A DNA stretch of 64,000 nt. Source: Parapedobacter lycopersici (lineage in GTDB: Bacteria; Bacteroidota; Bacteroidia; Sphingobacteriales; Sphingobacteriaceae). The DNA lies in the NCBI RefSeq assembly GCF_024643285.1, contig NZ_JAMSLW010000002.1, positions 124,001-188,000 on the forward strand. Direction: 5' to 3'. Below, piece by piece: positions 24,780 through 33,581 of the stretch; the first letter of the stretch is position 1; each line of letters starts with the position of its first letter. Made by a program: the position numbers and the translations under genes. Below the pieces are notes generated by a model. That model did not search any database, had not been told where the DNA came from, and saw only the letters and a list, made by a program, of their open reading frames with translations.

Positions 24780-25529
24780 TTAAAACCGAATGAGCGATTT
24801 CAGATTCCATTCCTTGATTTCCCCAATGCTGATACGGTTTTCATAAATCGCCTTGCCGATCACGCATGCTTCTACATTGATGCCCGCCAGTGTCTGCACA
24901 TCCTCCATGGAACTGATTCCGCCGGAGGCAATGAGCTTAATGATAGGGGAATGGTCCAGCAGCTTTTTGTACAGTTCTACGCCTGCACCGCCCAGCTTGC
25001 CGTCTTTGTTGATATCCGTACATAAAAACCGGTAGAAACCCAATGAAAGGCACCGGTCGATATAATCCATTAATTTCACCGGCGAACTTTCCATCCAACC
25101 GGAGTATTTAATCACTTCATCCAGCACGTCGATGGCGATAACCACCTGGTCGGCGTATTTTTTACGGCCTGTATTCAGCTTGCTCAGCTCATCCAGGAAT
25201 TCCGGGTTGGTAATGGCCTGTGTGCCAACGACCACCCGGTGTATGCCGGCGTCTACCAGCTCCCTGACTTTCTCGATGCTGCGCACACCGCCGCCGTACT
25301 GCACTTTCATGTCGGTGTGCTGGATGATGTCAAACAGGTATTTTTGATTACTGAAATCCCCTTTTGCACCATTAAGGTCGACGATATGGACAAACTCCGT
25401 ACCGTTGGACTGGTATTTCTCAATCATCTCCTCGAGGCTTACCTCGTACGTGGTGACCTCACTGTAGTTGCCTTCCCGTAAACGGACCACTTTTTTGTCC
25501 AACACATCAATCGCAGGAATGATATACAT
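24780..25529 (-). CDS. hisA: ProFAR isomerase (HisA)
   Basis: A 249-residue (beta/alpha)8 barrel, phosphoribosylformimino-5-aminoimidazole carboxamide ribotide isomerase, which catalyses the Amadori rearrangement before the HisHF step. The two catalytic aspartates are Asp8 ([10 protein letters not shown]) and Asp134 (VIAIDVLD). The phosphate-binding QYGGGVRS and IASGGISS loops are present. It is placed between hisH (12 bp) and hisF (4 bp), the usual order. Confidence 0.95.
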   Translation of the reverse strand: MYIIPAIDVLDKKVVRLREGNYSEVTTYEVSLEEMIEKYQSNGTEFVHIVDLNGAKGDFSNQKYLFDIIQHTDMKVQYGGGVRSIEKVRELVDAGIHRVVVGTQAITNPEFLDELSKLNTGRKKYADQVVIAIDVLDEVIKYSGWMESSPVKLMDYIDRCLSLGFYRFLCTDINKDGKLGGAGVELYKKLLDHSPIIKLIASGGISSMEDVQTLAGINVEACVIGKAIYENRISIGEIKEWNLKSLIRF

Positions 25530-25541
25530 GTTTTTGGCTGA

Positions 25542-26135
25542 TTAACGTAAATTTGAAAAATTCAATAATAACTGCTCGCCAGCTGCTCCGGATTTTTCTG
25601 GGTGAAACTGTACGCCAAAGAAGTTTTTATCTTGAATGGCGGCCGAAAATTTCAGTCCATATTGAGCAAAAGCGGCCGTAAAAGTAGCATTATATTCAAT
25701 AAAATAAGAGTGAACAAAGTAAAAGTAGGTATCTTTTTTCAGATTTTCGAATAACGGATTGTTGTTTTCCGGATATACCTTGTTCCAGCCGGTGTGGGGT
25801 ACCTTTTCGGCTATACGTCCCTCAAAATGATATGTTTTCAGCGGAACAATATCCAGTAATGAGGCATTTCCTTCTTCTGAATAAGCGGTAAGCAGCTGCA
25901 TACCCACACAGATTCCCAGTATCGGTTTCTTAATTTCCCCCACCGCGCCGGCCAGTCCCGAGTCCCTTAATTTTTGCATGGCAGCCCCGGCATGGCCCAC
26001 ACCGGGGATGATGATCCGGTCATATCGTTCCACTTCACTGGTTTTATTGATCATGCCGTATGGGATATCCAGCCGGTCCAATGCCGCCGTAAGTGAAAAA
26101 ATATTTCCCGCTTCGTAGTTAATAATCCCTGTCAT
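25542..26135 (-). CDS. hisH: Imidazole glycerol phosphate synthase, glutaminase subunit
   Basis: A 197-residue class I glutamine amidotransferase that supplies ammonia to HisF. The triad is Cys76 (GICVGMQLL) with His178 and Glu180 (QFHPEKSG). Its reading frame starts at 26135 after a 102-bp gap from hisB that contains two hairpins; this is the only wide gap in the his run. Length and motifs are normal. Confidence 0.95.
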   Translation of the reverse strand: MTGIINYEAGNIFSLTAALDRLDIPYGMINKTSEVERYDRIIIPGVGHAGAAMQKLRDSGLAGAVGEIKKPILGICVGMQLLTAYSEEGNASLLDIVPLKTYHFEGRIAEKVPHTGWNKVYPENNNPLFENLKKDTYFYFVHSYFIEYNATFTAAFAQYGLKFSAAIQDKNFFGVQFHPEKSGAAGEQLLLNFSNLR

Positions 26136-26148
26136 TGTTCAGCTGTCA

Positions 26149-26230
26149 GCCAGCTGCTAACTGCAGCTGGCCTATTATATTAAGTAACTTTCTTTATGTT
26201 TCTTTAGCACTGCCGGAGCCCTTTTGCTCC
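26149..26230 (-). other. Two hairpins in the hisB-hisH gap
   Basis: GCCAGCTGC/GCAGCTGGC (26149-26171, 9-bp perfect stem, 5-nt loop) and GGAGC/GCTCC (26215-26230, 5-bp stem) fall in the only long gap of the his operon. Neither has a T-run on the minus strand, so they look more like mRNA stabilising or processing structures than terminators. Confidence 0.5.
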
Positions 26231-26237
26231 TGCGTAA

Positions 26238-27377
26238 TTACAAAACTCCTTTGGTGCTGGGCAATGCCATGTTTTCAGCATCGCGCTTTACCGCACGTTT
26301 GATTGCCTTGGCAAATGCCTTGAAAATTGCCTCGATCTTATGGTGCTCGTTGTCTCCCTCGGCTTTGATGTTGAGGTTACATTTAGCCGCATCGGAAAAT
26401 GATTTGAAAAAATGGAAAAACATTTCCGTGGGCATGTCACCGATTTTCTCCCGCTTAAACGCAGCGTCCCAGACGATCCAGCTCCGGCCGCCGAAATCGA
26501 TGGCTACCTGGGCAAGGCAATCGTCCATCGGCAGCGTAAACGCATAACGTTCAATCCCCCGTTTATCACCCAATGTCTTCAGGAACAGCTCGCCAAGCGC
26601 AATGCCGGTATCCTCGATCGTATGGTGCTCATCGATATGCAGGTCGCCCCGGGCGTGTACCGTCAGATCGATACCCCCATGACGGGCAATCTGGTCGAGC
26701 ATGTGATCGAAAAACGGCAAGCCCGTCTGGATGTCAGCTTTCCCCTTTCCATCCAGGTTTATGCGGACATATATGTCCGTTTCGCTCGTTTTACGGTGAT
26801 ACTCACCCGAGCGGGTTCCCAGTTTCAAAAATTCATAGATAGTACGCCAGTCTGACGTCTCCAGCGCCACCGTGGTTTCATCGATTTCAAGCGCTTCGGT
26901 CGCTCCGAGCGCATCGTTATTCCGTAACCATATTGCCTTAGCCCCCAGGTTCTGGGCCAGTTTTACATCGTTTATCCGGTCGCCGATGACAAATGAATTA
27001 GCCAGGTCATATTTCTCCGGATCAAAATAAGAAGTAAGCAGTGCCGTCCCCGGTTTACGCGTCGACGCATTTTCATGGGGAAACGTGCGGTCGATATGCG
27101 TAGCGGCAAACACAGCGCCCTCACCTGCAAACGTGTTGATCACGAAATCATGCACCGGCCAGAAATTGACCTCGGGGTGCGATGCCGTGCCCAAACCGTC
27201 CTGGTTGGTTACCATGACCAGTTCAAAATCCAACTCATGTGCAATACGGGGCAGGTACTGCAATGCACCGGGGTAGAATTGAAGTTTGGCAAACGAATCG
27301 ATCTGCTCGTCCTCCGGTTCCAGAATCAGTGTACCGTCCCGATCTATAAATAATAGTCTTTTGATGCTATCAGCCAT
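26238..27377 (-). CDS. hisB: Bifunctional histidinol-phosphatase/imidazoleglycerol-phosphate dehydratase
   Basis: A 379-residue fusion. The N-terminal HAD-type phosphatase (about 1-165) has FIDRDGT with Asp12 and Asp14 and a [14 protein letters not shown] motif; it removes phosphate from histidinol phosphate. The C-terminal dehydratase (about 190-379) has the paired metal-binding HHxxED and [10 protein letters not shown] motifs and works on imidazole glycerol phosphate. The fused form occurs in enterobacteria and Bacteroidota. It follows hisC by about 30 bp. Confidence 0.96.
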   Translation of the reverse strand: MADSIKRLLFIDRDGTLILEPEDEQIDSFAKLQFYPGALQYLPRIAHELDFELVMVTNQDGLGTASHPEVNFWPVHDFVINTFAGEGAVFAATHIDRTFPHENASTRKPGTALLTSYFDPEKYDLANSFVIGDRINDVKLAQNLGAKAIWLRNNDALGATEALEIDETTVALETSDWRTIYEFLKLGTRSGEYHRKTSETDIYVRINLDGKGKADIQTGLPFFDHMLDQIARHGGIDLTVHARGDLHIDEHHTIEDTGIALGELFLKTLGDKRGIERYAFTLPMDDCLAQVAIDFGGRSWIVWDAAFKREKIGDMPTEMFFHFFKSFSDAAKCNLNIKAEGDNEHHKIEAIFKAFAKAIKRAVKRDAENMALPSTKGVL

Positions 27378-27409
27378 GTTTCCCTATATTCTTCCTAATC
27401 ATATTACAA

Positions 27410-28477
27410 CTACTGTTTATCCGATTTATATTGCTGCAATGCCGCAATCAGGCGTTCATTTTCAGCGGGGGTGCCAATGGTAATGCGCAGGCAACCCTCG
27501 CACAATTCCACCTTGGAGCGATCGCGGACAATAACACTCGCGTCAACCAGATGGGTGTAAATTTCGCGGGGTTCCGATGTCTTGACTAAAATAAAGTTCG
27601 CATCGGATGGATAAACATGCAATACATAGTCAAAGGTACGCAATAGTTCCGACACCTGCTCCCGCTGGGAAACGGTTTCCTTGATCCAGTTATTCACCTG
27701 CTCAACCTGATCCAGCGCTTTCAGCGCCAACTCCTGCGTGGCCTGGTTAATGTTATATGGAGGTTTTATTTTATTGAATACCTCGATGATTTCCTCGCTT
27801 GCGAAAGCCATCCCTAACCGCAGTCCGGCAAGGCCCCATGCTTTCGACAGGGTCTGCAGCACCACGAGATTGCCGTACTCGGTCAGCTCCTGTATAAACG
27901 TTTTTTGCCGGGAATAATTGATGTAAGCTTCATCGATCACCACGAGGCCATTAAAATTAGCCAGCACCGTTTCCACATCTTCACGGTGAAGCGAGTTGCC
28001 TGTTGGATTATTGGGCGAGCAGAGGAAGATGATCCGGGTATTGGTGTCAATGGCTTCGGCTATCCCTTCCAGGTTTAGCTGGAAATCATTGGTGAGGTTT
28101 ACCTTTTTGACAGCCACATCGTTGATGTTGGCCGACACCTCGTACATACCGTATGTTGGCGGCACGAGAATTACATTGTCAATCCCCGGGCGGCAGAATG
28201 CCCGGAATAAAATATCAATCGCTTCATCGCTGCCGTTCCCCAGGAAAATATTCCGCGCCGGCACCCCCTTTATATGGCTTAATTTGTGTTTTATTTCATG
28301 TTGCAATGGATCGGGATAGCGGTTGTAAAACACATCCAATGGCGAGCCGAACGCATTCTCGTTGGCATCAAGCAGTGTGGATGCCTGCCCCTTGAACTCA
28401 TCGCGCGCAGAGGAATAGGGAACCAGGTTTCTGATGTTTTCCCGTAGGAGGTTGTTTAAATCAAATGATGAGGCCAT
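27410..28477 (-). CDS. hisC: Histidinol-phosphate aminotransferase
   Basis: A PLP enzyme of 355 residues (fold type I) converting imidazole acetol phosphate to histidinol phosphate. Signs are LGNGSDEAID, the CSPNNPTGN motif, VIDEAY and the PLP lysine in TLSKAWGLAGLRLG. The ATG at 28477 (MASSFDLNNLLRENI) was preferred to one at 28546, which would add 23 polar residues and overlap the gene upstream. It is the first his gene of the run; hisG and hisD, usual upstream neighbours in the phylum, are missing here and rnz lies in that place. Confidence 0.93.
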   Translation of the reverse strand: MASSFDLNNLLRENIRNLVPYSSARDEFKGQASTLLDANENAFGSPLDVFYNRYPDPLQHEIKHKLSHIKGVPARNIFLGNGSDEAIDILFRAFCRPGIDNVILVPPTYGMYEVSANINDVAVKKVNLTNDFQLNLEGIAEAIDTNTRIIFLCSPNNPTGNSLHREDVETVLANFNGLVVIDEAYINYSRQKTFIQELTEYGNLVVLQTLSKAWGLAGLRLGMAFASEEIIEVFNKIKPPYNINQATQELALKALDQVEQVNNWIKETVSQREQVSELLRTFDYVLHVYPSDANFILVKTSEPREIYTHLVDASVIVRDRSKVELCEGCLRITIGTPAENERLIAALQQYKSDKQ

Positions 28478-28551
28478 TTCTATATACCGTGTGTCGTTGT
28501 TTTTTTGTATTGTACTATCATGCCGTATATCCCCGGGGCCCGGCAAAACCG

Positions 28552-29478
28552 CTATGCACTTGCCGCCTGAACGGGGTACCAGCTTCCTTCCAGTGCCAGT
28601 TGCGTATCGGGGAATACGGTTCTGCTCTCTTTCAGTAATTGTCCCAGCTCCTTATACCGGGCTGAGTAATGTCCGATAAGCAGCTGCCTGACCCGGGCGG
28701 ACCGGGCTACTTCGCCTGCCTGTAACGCCGTGGTATGGTATGTTTCCCTGGCACGGTCGTGCATCTCATGCATAAAAGTAGCTTCGTGATACAGCAAATC
28801 CACCTCCTGAATATAGGGCAGGTAGCCGCCGGATGCCTGGGTATCCGAACAGTAGGCATAACTGAGCGTGGCCTGGGGTGGTTCGGTTAAATCCTGCCAG
28901 GCATGGACCGTACCGTCTGCCGCCACATAATCATGCCCCCGCTTAATCAGTGAAAGATAAGGTTTGGGGATACCCAACCGGTCCGTTTCCGCTTTTTTAA
29001 TCGTGGGTAGCCGCTCTTTTTCGTCAAATCGGAATCCCGTACAGGGAATCCGGTGATTCAGCGGAAAGGAACGAACCTGCAGAAGCTCCGTATCAGCGAT
29101 CACTTCCTGCGACTGATCCTGGGTAGGGTGAAAATGCAGCGGATAACGCAACACGGTCTGTGAATGTGTAAAATGCAATTCAACCAGCTCCTTCAATGGC
29201 TGGGGACCGTATAGGTGTAATGCCTCTTTTCGTCCTACGAGGTGCATGGAGGAAAGGAGACCGATAAGGCCCAGGTAATGATCGCCATGAAGGTGGCTGA
29301 TAAAAATATGCTTGATCCGGCTGCTCTTAACACCATATCTCATCAGCTGCAGCTGGGTTCCTTCCCCGCAGTCGACAAGATACAGCTGCTCCTCCACATT
29401 GATCACCTGCGCCGTTGGATGGCGTCCGTATATGGGTGTGGCTGAGCTGCTCCCCAATATCAACACTTCAAATTTCAT
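28552..29478 (-). CDS. rnz: Ribonuclease Z (tRNA 3' endonuclease)
   Basis: A 308-residue metallo-beta-lactamase-fold nuclease that trims tRNA 3' ends. The zinc motif SHLHGDHYLG has His62, His64, Asp66 and His67; later ligands sit in FPLNHRIPCTGF, SDTQ and LLIGHYSARY. Its start overlaps the end of the STAS gene by four bases (ATGA), which implies coupling. As the only tRNA gene in the window (Asp) encodes CCA, trimming near CCA would be needed, as is usual. Confidence 0.93.
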   Translation of the reverse strand: MKFEVLILGSSSATPIYGRHPTAQVINVEEQLYLVDCGEGTQLQLMRYGVKSSRIKHIFISHLHGDHYLGLIGLLSSMHLVGRKEALHLYGPQPLKELVELHFTHSQTVLRYPLHFHPTQDQSQEVIADTELLQVRSFPLNHRIPCTGFRFDEKERLPTIKKAETDRLGIPKPYLSLIKRGHDYVAADGTVHAWQDLTEPPQATLSYAYCSDTQASGGYLPYIQEVDLLYHEATFMHEMHDRARETYHTTALQAGEVARSARVRQLLIGHYSARYKELGQLLKESRTVFPDTQLALEGSWYPVQAASA

Positions 29479-29858
29479 CCCTCTTCTACAGCACCCCGCA
29501 GCTCTTTTTCAATTTCCGTCATAAAGATGACATCCTCCGCGCCAACATTGTCGGGCACCATGGACAGCACAGCATCCAGGTTGCACACGGTGATCAGTTT
29601 TTTAATCGGATCGTTGGCATGGGTTACGATAAACACCCCTCCTGCAGCTTTGCAGAGCCGGTGCGCCAGCAATACGGTACGCAATCCCGTGGAATCAGCG
29701 TCCAGCACATGTGATAAATCAAGCACGATGTTGCGTTGCCCTCCGGTATTTTGCAGCAGGAATTCGGATTTGATCTTCGGTGCCGTATCTCCGTCGAGCA
29801 GTTCAACATGCGGCTGGATGATCACGTATTTCTCATGCTTATCAATGGTGAATTTCAT
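29475..29858 (-). CDS. Single-domain STAS protein (anti-anti-sigma type)
   Basis: A 127-residue STAS-domain protein like SpoIIAA/RsbV. The phosphorylatable serine would be Ser56 in LDADSTGLRTV. Such proteins release a sigma factor from, or relay to, a HATPase anti-sigma kinase; no kinase or phosphatase gene lies near, so its partner is unknown. The C-terminal part after about residue 105 (EDVIFMTEIEKEL) is longer than a bare STAS domain. It overlaps rnz by four bases and follows purC by 18 bp. Confidence 0.85.
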   Translation of the reverse strand: MKFTIDKHEKYVIIQPHVELLDGDTAPKIKSEFLLQNTGGQRNIVLDLSHVLDADSTGLRTVLLAHRLCKAAGGVFIVTHANDPIKKLITVCNLDAVLSMVPDNVGAEDVIFMTEIEKELRGAVEEG

Positions 29859-29876
29859 GCCGGGTCTGTTTAATGA

Positions 29877-30827
29877 TTAACTAATTATCCGCCGCAGCGC
29901 GGCGGCAGTCTGGCTTGCTACCCGATCCATTACATCCGACTGTTCCGGATATTTAAAGGGTTCGCCAGTAATGTGTTCATATAATTCAATGTACCTTTCG
30001 GATATCGAAGATACGATTTTATCGGTCATTTCCGGAATTTGCTGGCCTTCCTGGCCCTGAAATCCGTTTTCGATCAGCCATTGGCGGACGAACTCCTTGG
30101 ACAGCTGCCGCTGGGGATTGCCCTCCCGCTGCAGGTTTTCATAGCTGTCTGCATAAAAATACCGCGACGAATCCGGTGTGTGGATTTCATCGATCAGGTA
30201 TATCCGGTCGCCCAGCTTACCAAATTCATATTTGGTGTCAACCAGGATCAGTCCACGTTCCGCCGCCAGTACCGTACCCCGTTGGAACAGCGCTTTGGTA
30301 TAGGCTTCCAGCTGCCTGTAATCTGTTTCCGAAACCAGTCCCTGCCGGAGAATCTCCGCACGGGAGATATCTTCGTCATGTCCTTCACTAGCCTTTGTTG
30401 TAGGTGTGATAATCGGTTCCGGAAACCGGTCATTTTCGTTCAATCCTTCGGGAAGTTGCTCGCCGCAGACTTCGCGCTTTCCGGCGCGGTATTCCCGCCA
30501 GGCATGGCCCGAAAGATAACCACGGATCACCATCTCGACCTTGAACGGCTGACATAGGCGGCCGATGGTGACGTTCGGGTCCGGTACATCAAGTACCCAG
30601 TTTGGCACAATGTCTTCGGTTGCTTTGAGGAATTTCGCTGCGATCTGGTTGAGCACCTGCCCTTTGTAGGGGATTGCCCGGGGCAGGACCACGTCAAAAG
30701 CCGAAATGCGGTCGGTTGCGATCATGGCCAGGTACTGATCGGCAATGGTATACACATCGCGGACCTTCCCCCGGTAAAATGCCGTCTGGCTTTCAAAATT
30801 AAAATCGGTTTCTTTTATCGTATTCAT
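29877..30827 (-). CDS. purC: Phosphoribosylaminoimidazole-succinocarboxamide synthase
   Basis: A 316-residue SAICAR synthase that joins aspartate to CAIR in purine synthesis. It has [19 protein letters not shown], the nucleotide-binding [10 protein letters not shown] and LVDTKYEFG. The length is that of the longer bacterial type (about 300) rather than the short 240-residue form. It lies upstream of the STAS gene on the same strand, about 100 bp after phoH. The his run downstream yields AICAR, two steps further on the same purine pathway, so co-location is sensible. Confidence 0.95.
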   Translation of the reverse strand: MNTIKETDFNFESQTAFYRGKVRDVYTIADQYLAMIATDRISAFDVVLPRAIPYKGQVLNQIAAKFLKATEDIVPNWVLDVPDPNVTIGRLCQPFKVEMVIRGYLSGHAWREYRAGKREVCGEQLPEGLNENDRFPEPIITPTTKASEGHDEDISRAEILRQGLVSETDYRQLEAYTKALFQRGTVLAAERGLILVDTKYEFGKLGDRIYLIDEIHTPDSSRYFYADSYENLQREGNPQRQLSKEFVRQWLIENGFQGQEGQQIPEMTDKIVSSISERYIELYEHITGEPFKYPEQSDVMDRVASQTAAALRRIIS

Positions 30828-30927
30828 ATGCGGTTAGGCGGTCGGTCGCCTATCATGATGCTGTTTATTTCACTTATTTCCCCTGCGGACGGGGCTGCCT
30901 TTACTCCTGAAGTCTCCTGTTGCTGCG

Positions 30928-31893
30928 TTAAATATCCCCGTAGGCTTCGAGGATCCGCCGGACCAGTTTATGCCGTACGACATCGCCCCCACTCAAATAA
31001 ATAATATCGATACCTTCAATATCATCCAATAGTTTAATGGCGTTCTGAAGGCCCGACTGCTGCTTTTTGGGCAAATCAATCTGCGTGACATCTCCCGTCA
31101 CGATGAATTTTGCCGTGGGTCCCATACGGGTCAGGAACATCTTCAGCTGCATATCCGTGGCATTCTGGGCTTCATCCAGAATAACAAAACAATTATCAAG
31201 TGTCCGTCCCCGCATAAATGCCAGTGGAGCCACCTCAATCGTCCTGTTCTCCAAAAACACCTTTAGCTTTTCCACCGGAATCATGTCATCCAGCGCGTCA
31301 TAAAGCGGTCTCAGGTAAGGATCAACTTTTTCCTTGAGGTCACCCGGCAGAAACCCCAGGTTCTCGCCTGCTTCAACAGCCGGCCGGGTAAGAATGATCC
31401 GCTTCACCTCTTTGTTGCGCAACGCCCGTACAGCCAATGCCACAGCCGTATAGGTTTTCCCCGTTCCGGCCGGACCGATCGCGAACAAGATGTCGTTCTT
31501 CACGATGCTGTCCACCATCCGCCGCTGATTGGCCGTCCGCGCTTTAATCACCATCCCGTTCGGCCCGAAAACGATGGGCTCCCCGGAACTCTTTGTCTCC
31601 GCCTTGACGGCCGCTTTGCCCTTTGTTGCCGTTACTTCCGTTGCGGTTTCCAGGATCGACTCAATATCATTCGGTGTTAAGCTGTTGTATTGCTCCACAT
31701 GGGCAATAATCCGATCGAAATAGCCCTTAAACGCACTGATTTCCTGCTCATCACCCAACACCTTCACCTCGTTCCCCCGGGCGACGACCTTCAGCTTCGG
31801 GAATTGCTTTTTTACTATTTCAAAATGCTCGTTCTGTGCTCCCCACAATACTGCGGGATTGACATACTCCAGGGTAATACTTAATTCGTTCAA
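30928..31893 (-). CDS. PhoH-family ATPase
   Basis: A 321-residue PhoH protein: an N-terminal KH-like/PhoH_N segment (about 1-100), then a helicase-like P-loop ATPase with Walker A GPAGTGKT (140-147), Walker B VILDEAQNATD and the VTGDVTQIDLP motif. The family is linked to RNA metabolism and ribosome quality control, often beside ybeY. The frame has a TTG start at 31893 (in-frame stop four codons upstream, and NELSITLE matches the normal family N-terminus), so TTG is very probably real. Confidence 0.92.
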   Translation of the reverse strand: MNELSITLEYVNPAVLWGAQNEHFEIVKKQFPKLKVVARGNEVKVLGDEQEISAFKGYFDRIIAHVEQYNSLTPNDIESILETATEVTATKGKAAVKAETKSSGEPIVFGPNGMVIKARTANQRRMVDSIVKNDILFAIGPAGTGKTYTAVALAVRALRNKEVKRIILTRPAVEAGENLGFLPGDLKEKVDPYLRPLYDALDDMIPVEKLKVFLENRTIEVAPLAFMRGRTLDNCFVILDEAQNATDMQLKMFLTRMGPTAKFIVTGDVTQIDLPKKQQSGLQNAIKLLDDIEGIDIIYLSGGDVVRHKLVRRILEAYGDI

Positions 31894-32143
31894 ATTTGCT
31901 ATTCATTAACATATGCGCACTGCTCCGTCACGCGACGGCCAATGCGGCCAAAAAGTCCATAAATATAGGTATTAATTCACATCTGTTTATGCCGAAATAA
32001 AAAATCGCACCCACGATCGCATGTATGCGGAGTTATCCCGTCCGCCGCTTTGCGAATCCGGAAATTTCACAGTATACTTGCCCTCTACGATGGAGCAGCG
32101 GATCCAGTGTACGGATTTTTGATTTTATCAATAACATGGCGGA

Positions 32144-32929
32144 ATGGGTACCATCACCTTAACGACGGATTTAGGACATAAAGATTTTTACCAGGCGGCA
32201 CTTAAAGGCAGTATTATCAGCCAGTATCCTGCCGTGCGATTGCTGGATATCTCGCACGATATCCCTCCCTTCGATATTCAATACGCAGCATTTGTATTAA
32301 AAAATGCCTATCCATACTTTCCCGAGAAAACAGTGCACCTGATCGGCATTGATTCGTTGTATAACAATGAGGAGACCCGTTACCTGGCCCTGCGGTATAA
32401 CAACCACTTTTTTGTGGGTGCGGATAACGGTATCTTTTCCCTGATTCTCGATGGCAAGCCGCAGGAAATTGTAGAGCTGAACATCATTCAGGACCTGAAG
32501 TACCTGCACTTCCCGCTTACTGACATCTTCAGTAAGGCCGCCTGCCACCTGGCCAAGGGTGGAAAGCTCGCTGAAATCGGCGATCCGGTTGATTCGCTGA
32601 CTGACCGGACATTGATCCAACCGATCGTGGAGAAAGATGGCTTACGGGGAAGCGTTATTTTCATTGATTCTTTCGGCAATGTCATCAGCAACATCAGCAA
32701 GGAGCTTTTCAATAAAGTACAGCGCGGGAGAAGTTTTACCTTGTACTTCAGGCGCAATGAAACCATTGACCAGATGAGCTGGCACTACAACGAGGTTCCG
32801 GAAGGCGAAAAACTCTGTCTATTTGGCATTAGCAATTACCTTGAAATCGCGATTAATAAAGGAAATGCCAGCGGGTTACTGGGACTGAATAAAGGCGATA
32901 TCATCCGGGTGGAATTCGGAAATAAATAG
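32144..32929 (+). CDS. SAM hydroxide adenosyltransferase (DUF62/chlorinase-fluorinase family)
   Basis: A 261-residue protein of the SAM-dependent halogenase fold. Most members use water, splitting S-adenosylmethionine to adenosine and methionine, rather than halide. Seen are LTTDLGHKDFYQAALKG at the front, GADNGIFSLIL, and IDSFGNVISNIS in the C-terminal barrel. Its physiological purpose is uncertain. It is the first gene of a plus-strand pair, six bases before the next gene; the 250-bp divergent gap from phoH has no clear promoter boxes. Confidence 0.9.
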   Translation: MGTITLTTDLGHKDFYQAALKGSIISQYPAVRLLDISHDIPPFDIQYAAFVLKNAYPYFPEKTVHLIGIDSLYNNEETRYLALRYNNHFFVGADNGIFSLILDGKPQEIVELNIIQDLKYLHFPLTDIFSKAACHLAKGGKLAEIGDPVDSLTDRTLIQPIVEKDGLRGSVIFIDSFGNVISNISKELFNKVQRGRSFTLYFRRNETIDQMSWHYNEVPEGEKLCLFGISNYLEIAINKGNASGLLGLNKGDIIRVEFGNK

Positions 32930-32935
32930 TTAAAA

Positions 32936-33514
32936 ATGAAATTCATGCATTATACAACCCGCACATGCGGCCGACCACTGCGATGGGCTGCACTATTTGG
33001 TTGCCTCCTGTGGCTGCCTTTCGGGGCGCTGGCACGGCAGGCACCTGATACGACACAGCGGACAAATGCCGCCTACGAAGCGCAGCGCAACAAAGTAAAC
33101 GAATTGCTCGACCAGCGCAGTGCCCGGTTTGGCCAGTTCAACCAAAGCCTGGAACAGCGCACCGGCATTTTTGGACTGAAGACCAAAAAGGATATGCAGG
33201 CATCCATTGACATTCTCAAGCAGATTGTACTGACGGATAATGATATCTTCAGGGAAACCAAACAGCTGCTCGATTTCAAGGATTTTGAAAAAACCCAGAT
33301 TGCGGAACAGGCTTCCGAATTCGACGGACGGATCAATGGGTATATTAAAACCATCAGCAAGCTTCAGCAGGAACAGGAGCGCCTTCAGCAGGAATTGCGG
33401 TCGCTTCAGCAAAATAACCGCCGTTACCTGGGACTGCTGCTGCTTACCCTGGCGGTGCTCGTCGTGTGGGCAGCTTTCATTTTCCGGCGAAGGAAAAAAT
33501 TGACGAAGGCGTGA
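32936..33514 (+). CDS. Coiled-coil protein with signal peptide and C-terminal membrane anchor
   Basis: I do not recognise this 192-residue protein. Residues 1-34 form a signal peptide (WAALFGCLLWLPFGALARQ), a long charged helical part follows with strong heptads at about 130-160 (LQQEQERLQQELRSLQQ), and residues about 164-184 are a membrane helix (LGLLLLTLAVLVVWAAFIF) followed by RRRKK. The predicted topology is a periplasmic coiled coil anchored in the inner membrane by its C-terminus. It probably shares an mRNA with the SAM-hydrolase gene, but no functional link is known. Confidence 0.75.
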   Translation: MKFMHYTTRTCGRPLRWAALFGCLLWLPFGALARQAPDTTQRTNAAYEAQRNKVNELLDQRSARFGQFNQSLEQRTGIFGLKTKKDMQASIDILKQIVLTDNDIFRETKQLLDFKDFEKTQIAEQASEFDGRINGYIKTISKLQQEQERLQQELRSLQQNNRRYLGLLLLTLAVLVVWAAFIFRRRKKLTKA

Positions 33515-33536
33515 TACGGTCTTATGTTATTGTATA

Positions 33537-33544
33537 TACTTTTG
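33537..33544 (+). promoter_or_regulatory. -7 box of the ABC exporter gene
   Basis: TACTTTTG fits TAnnTTTG and would give a leader of about 30-35 nt. No clear -33 box is present. Confidence 0.45.
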
Positions 33545-33581
33545 TCCCTATAAATTTTATTTATAAGGATAGTAACCGAAC

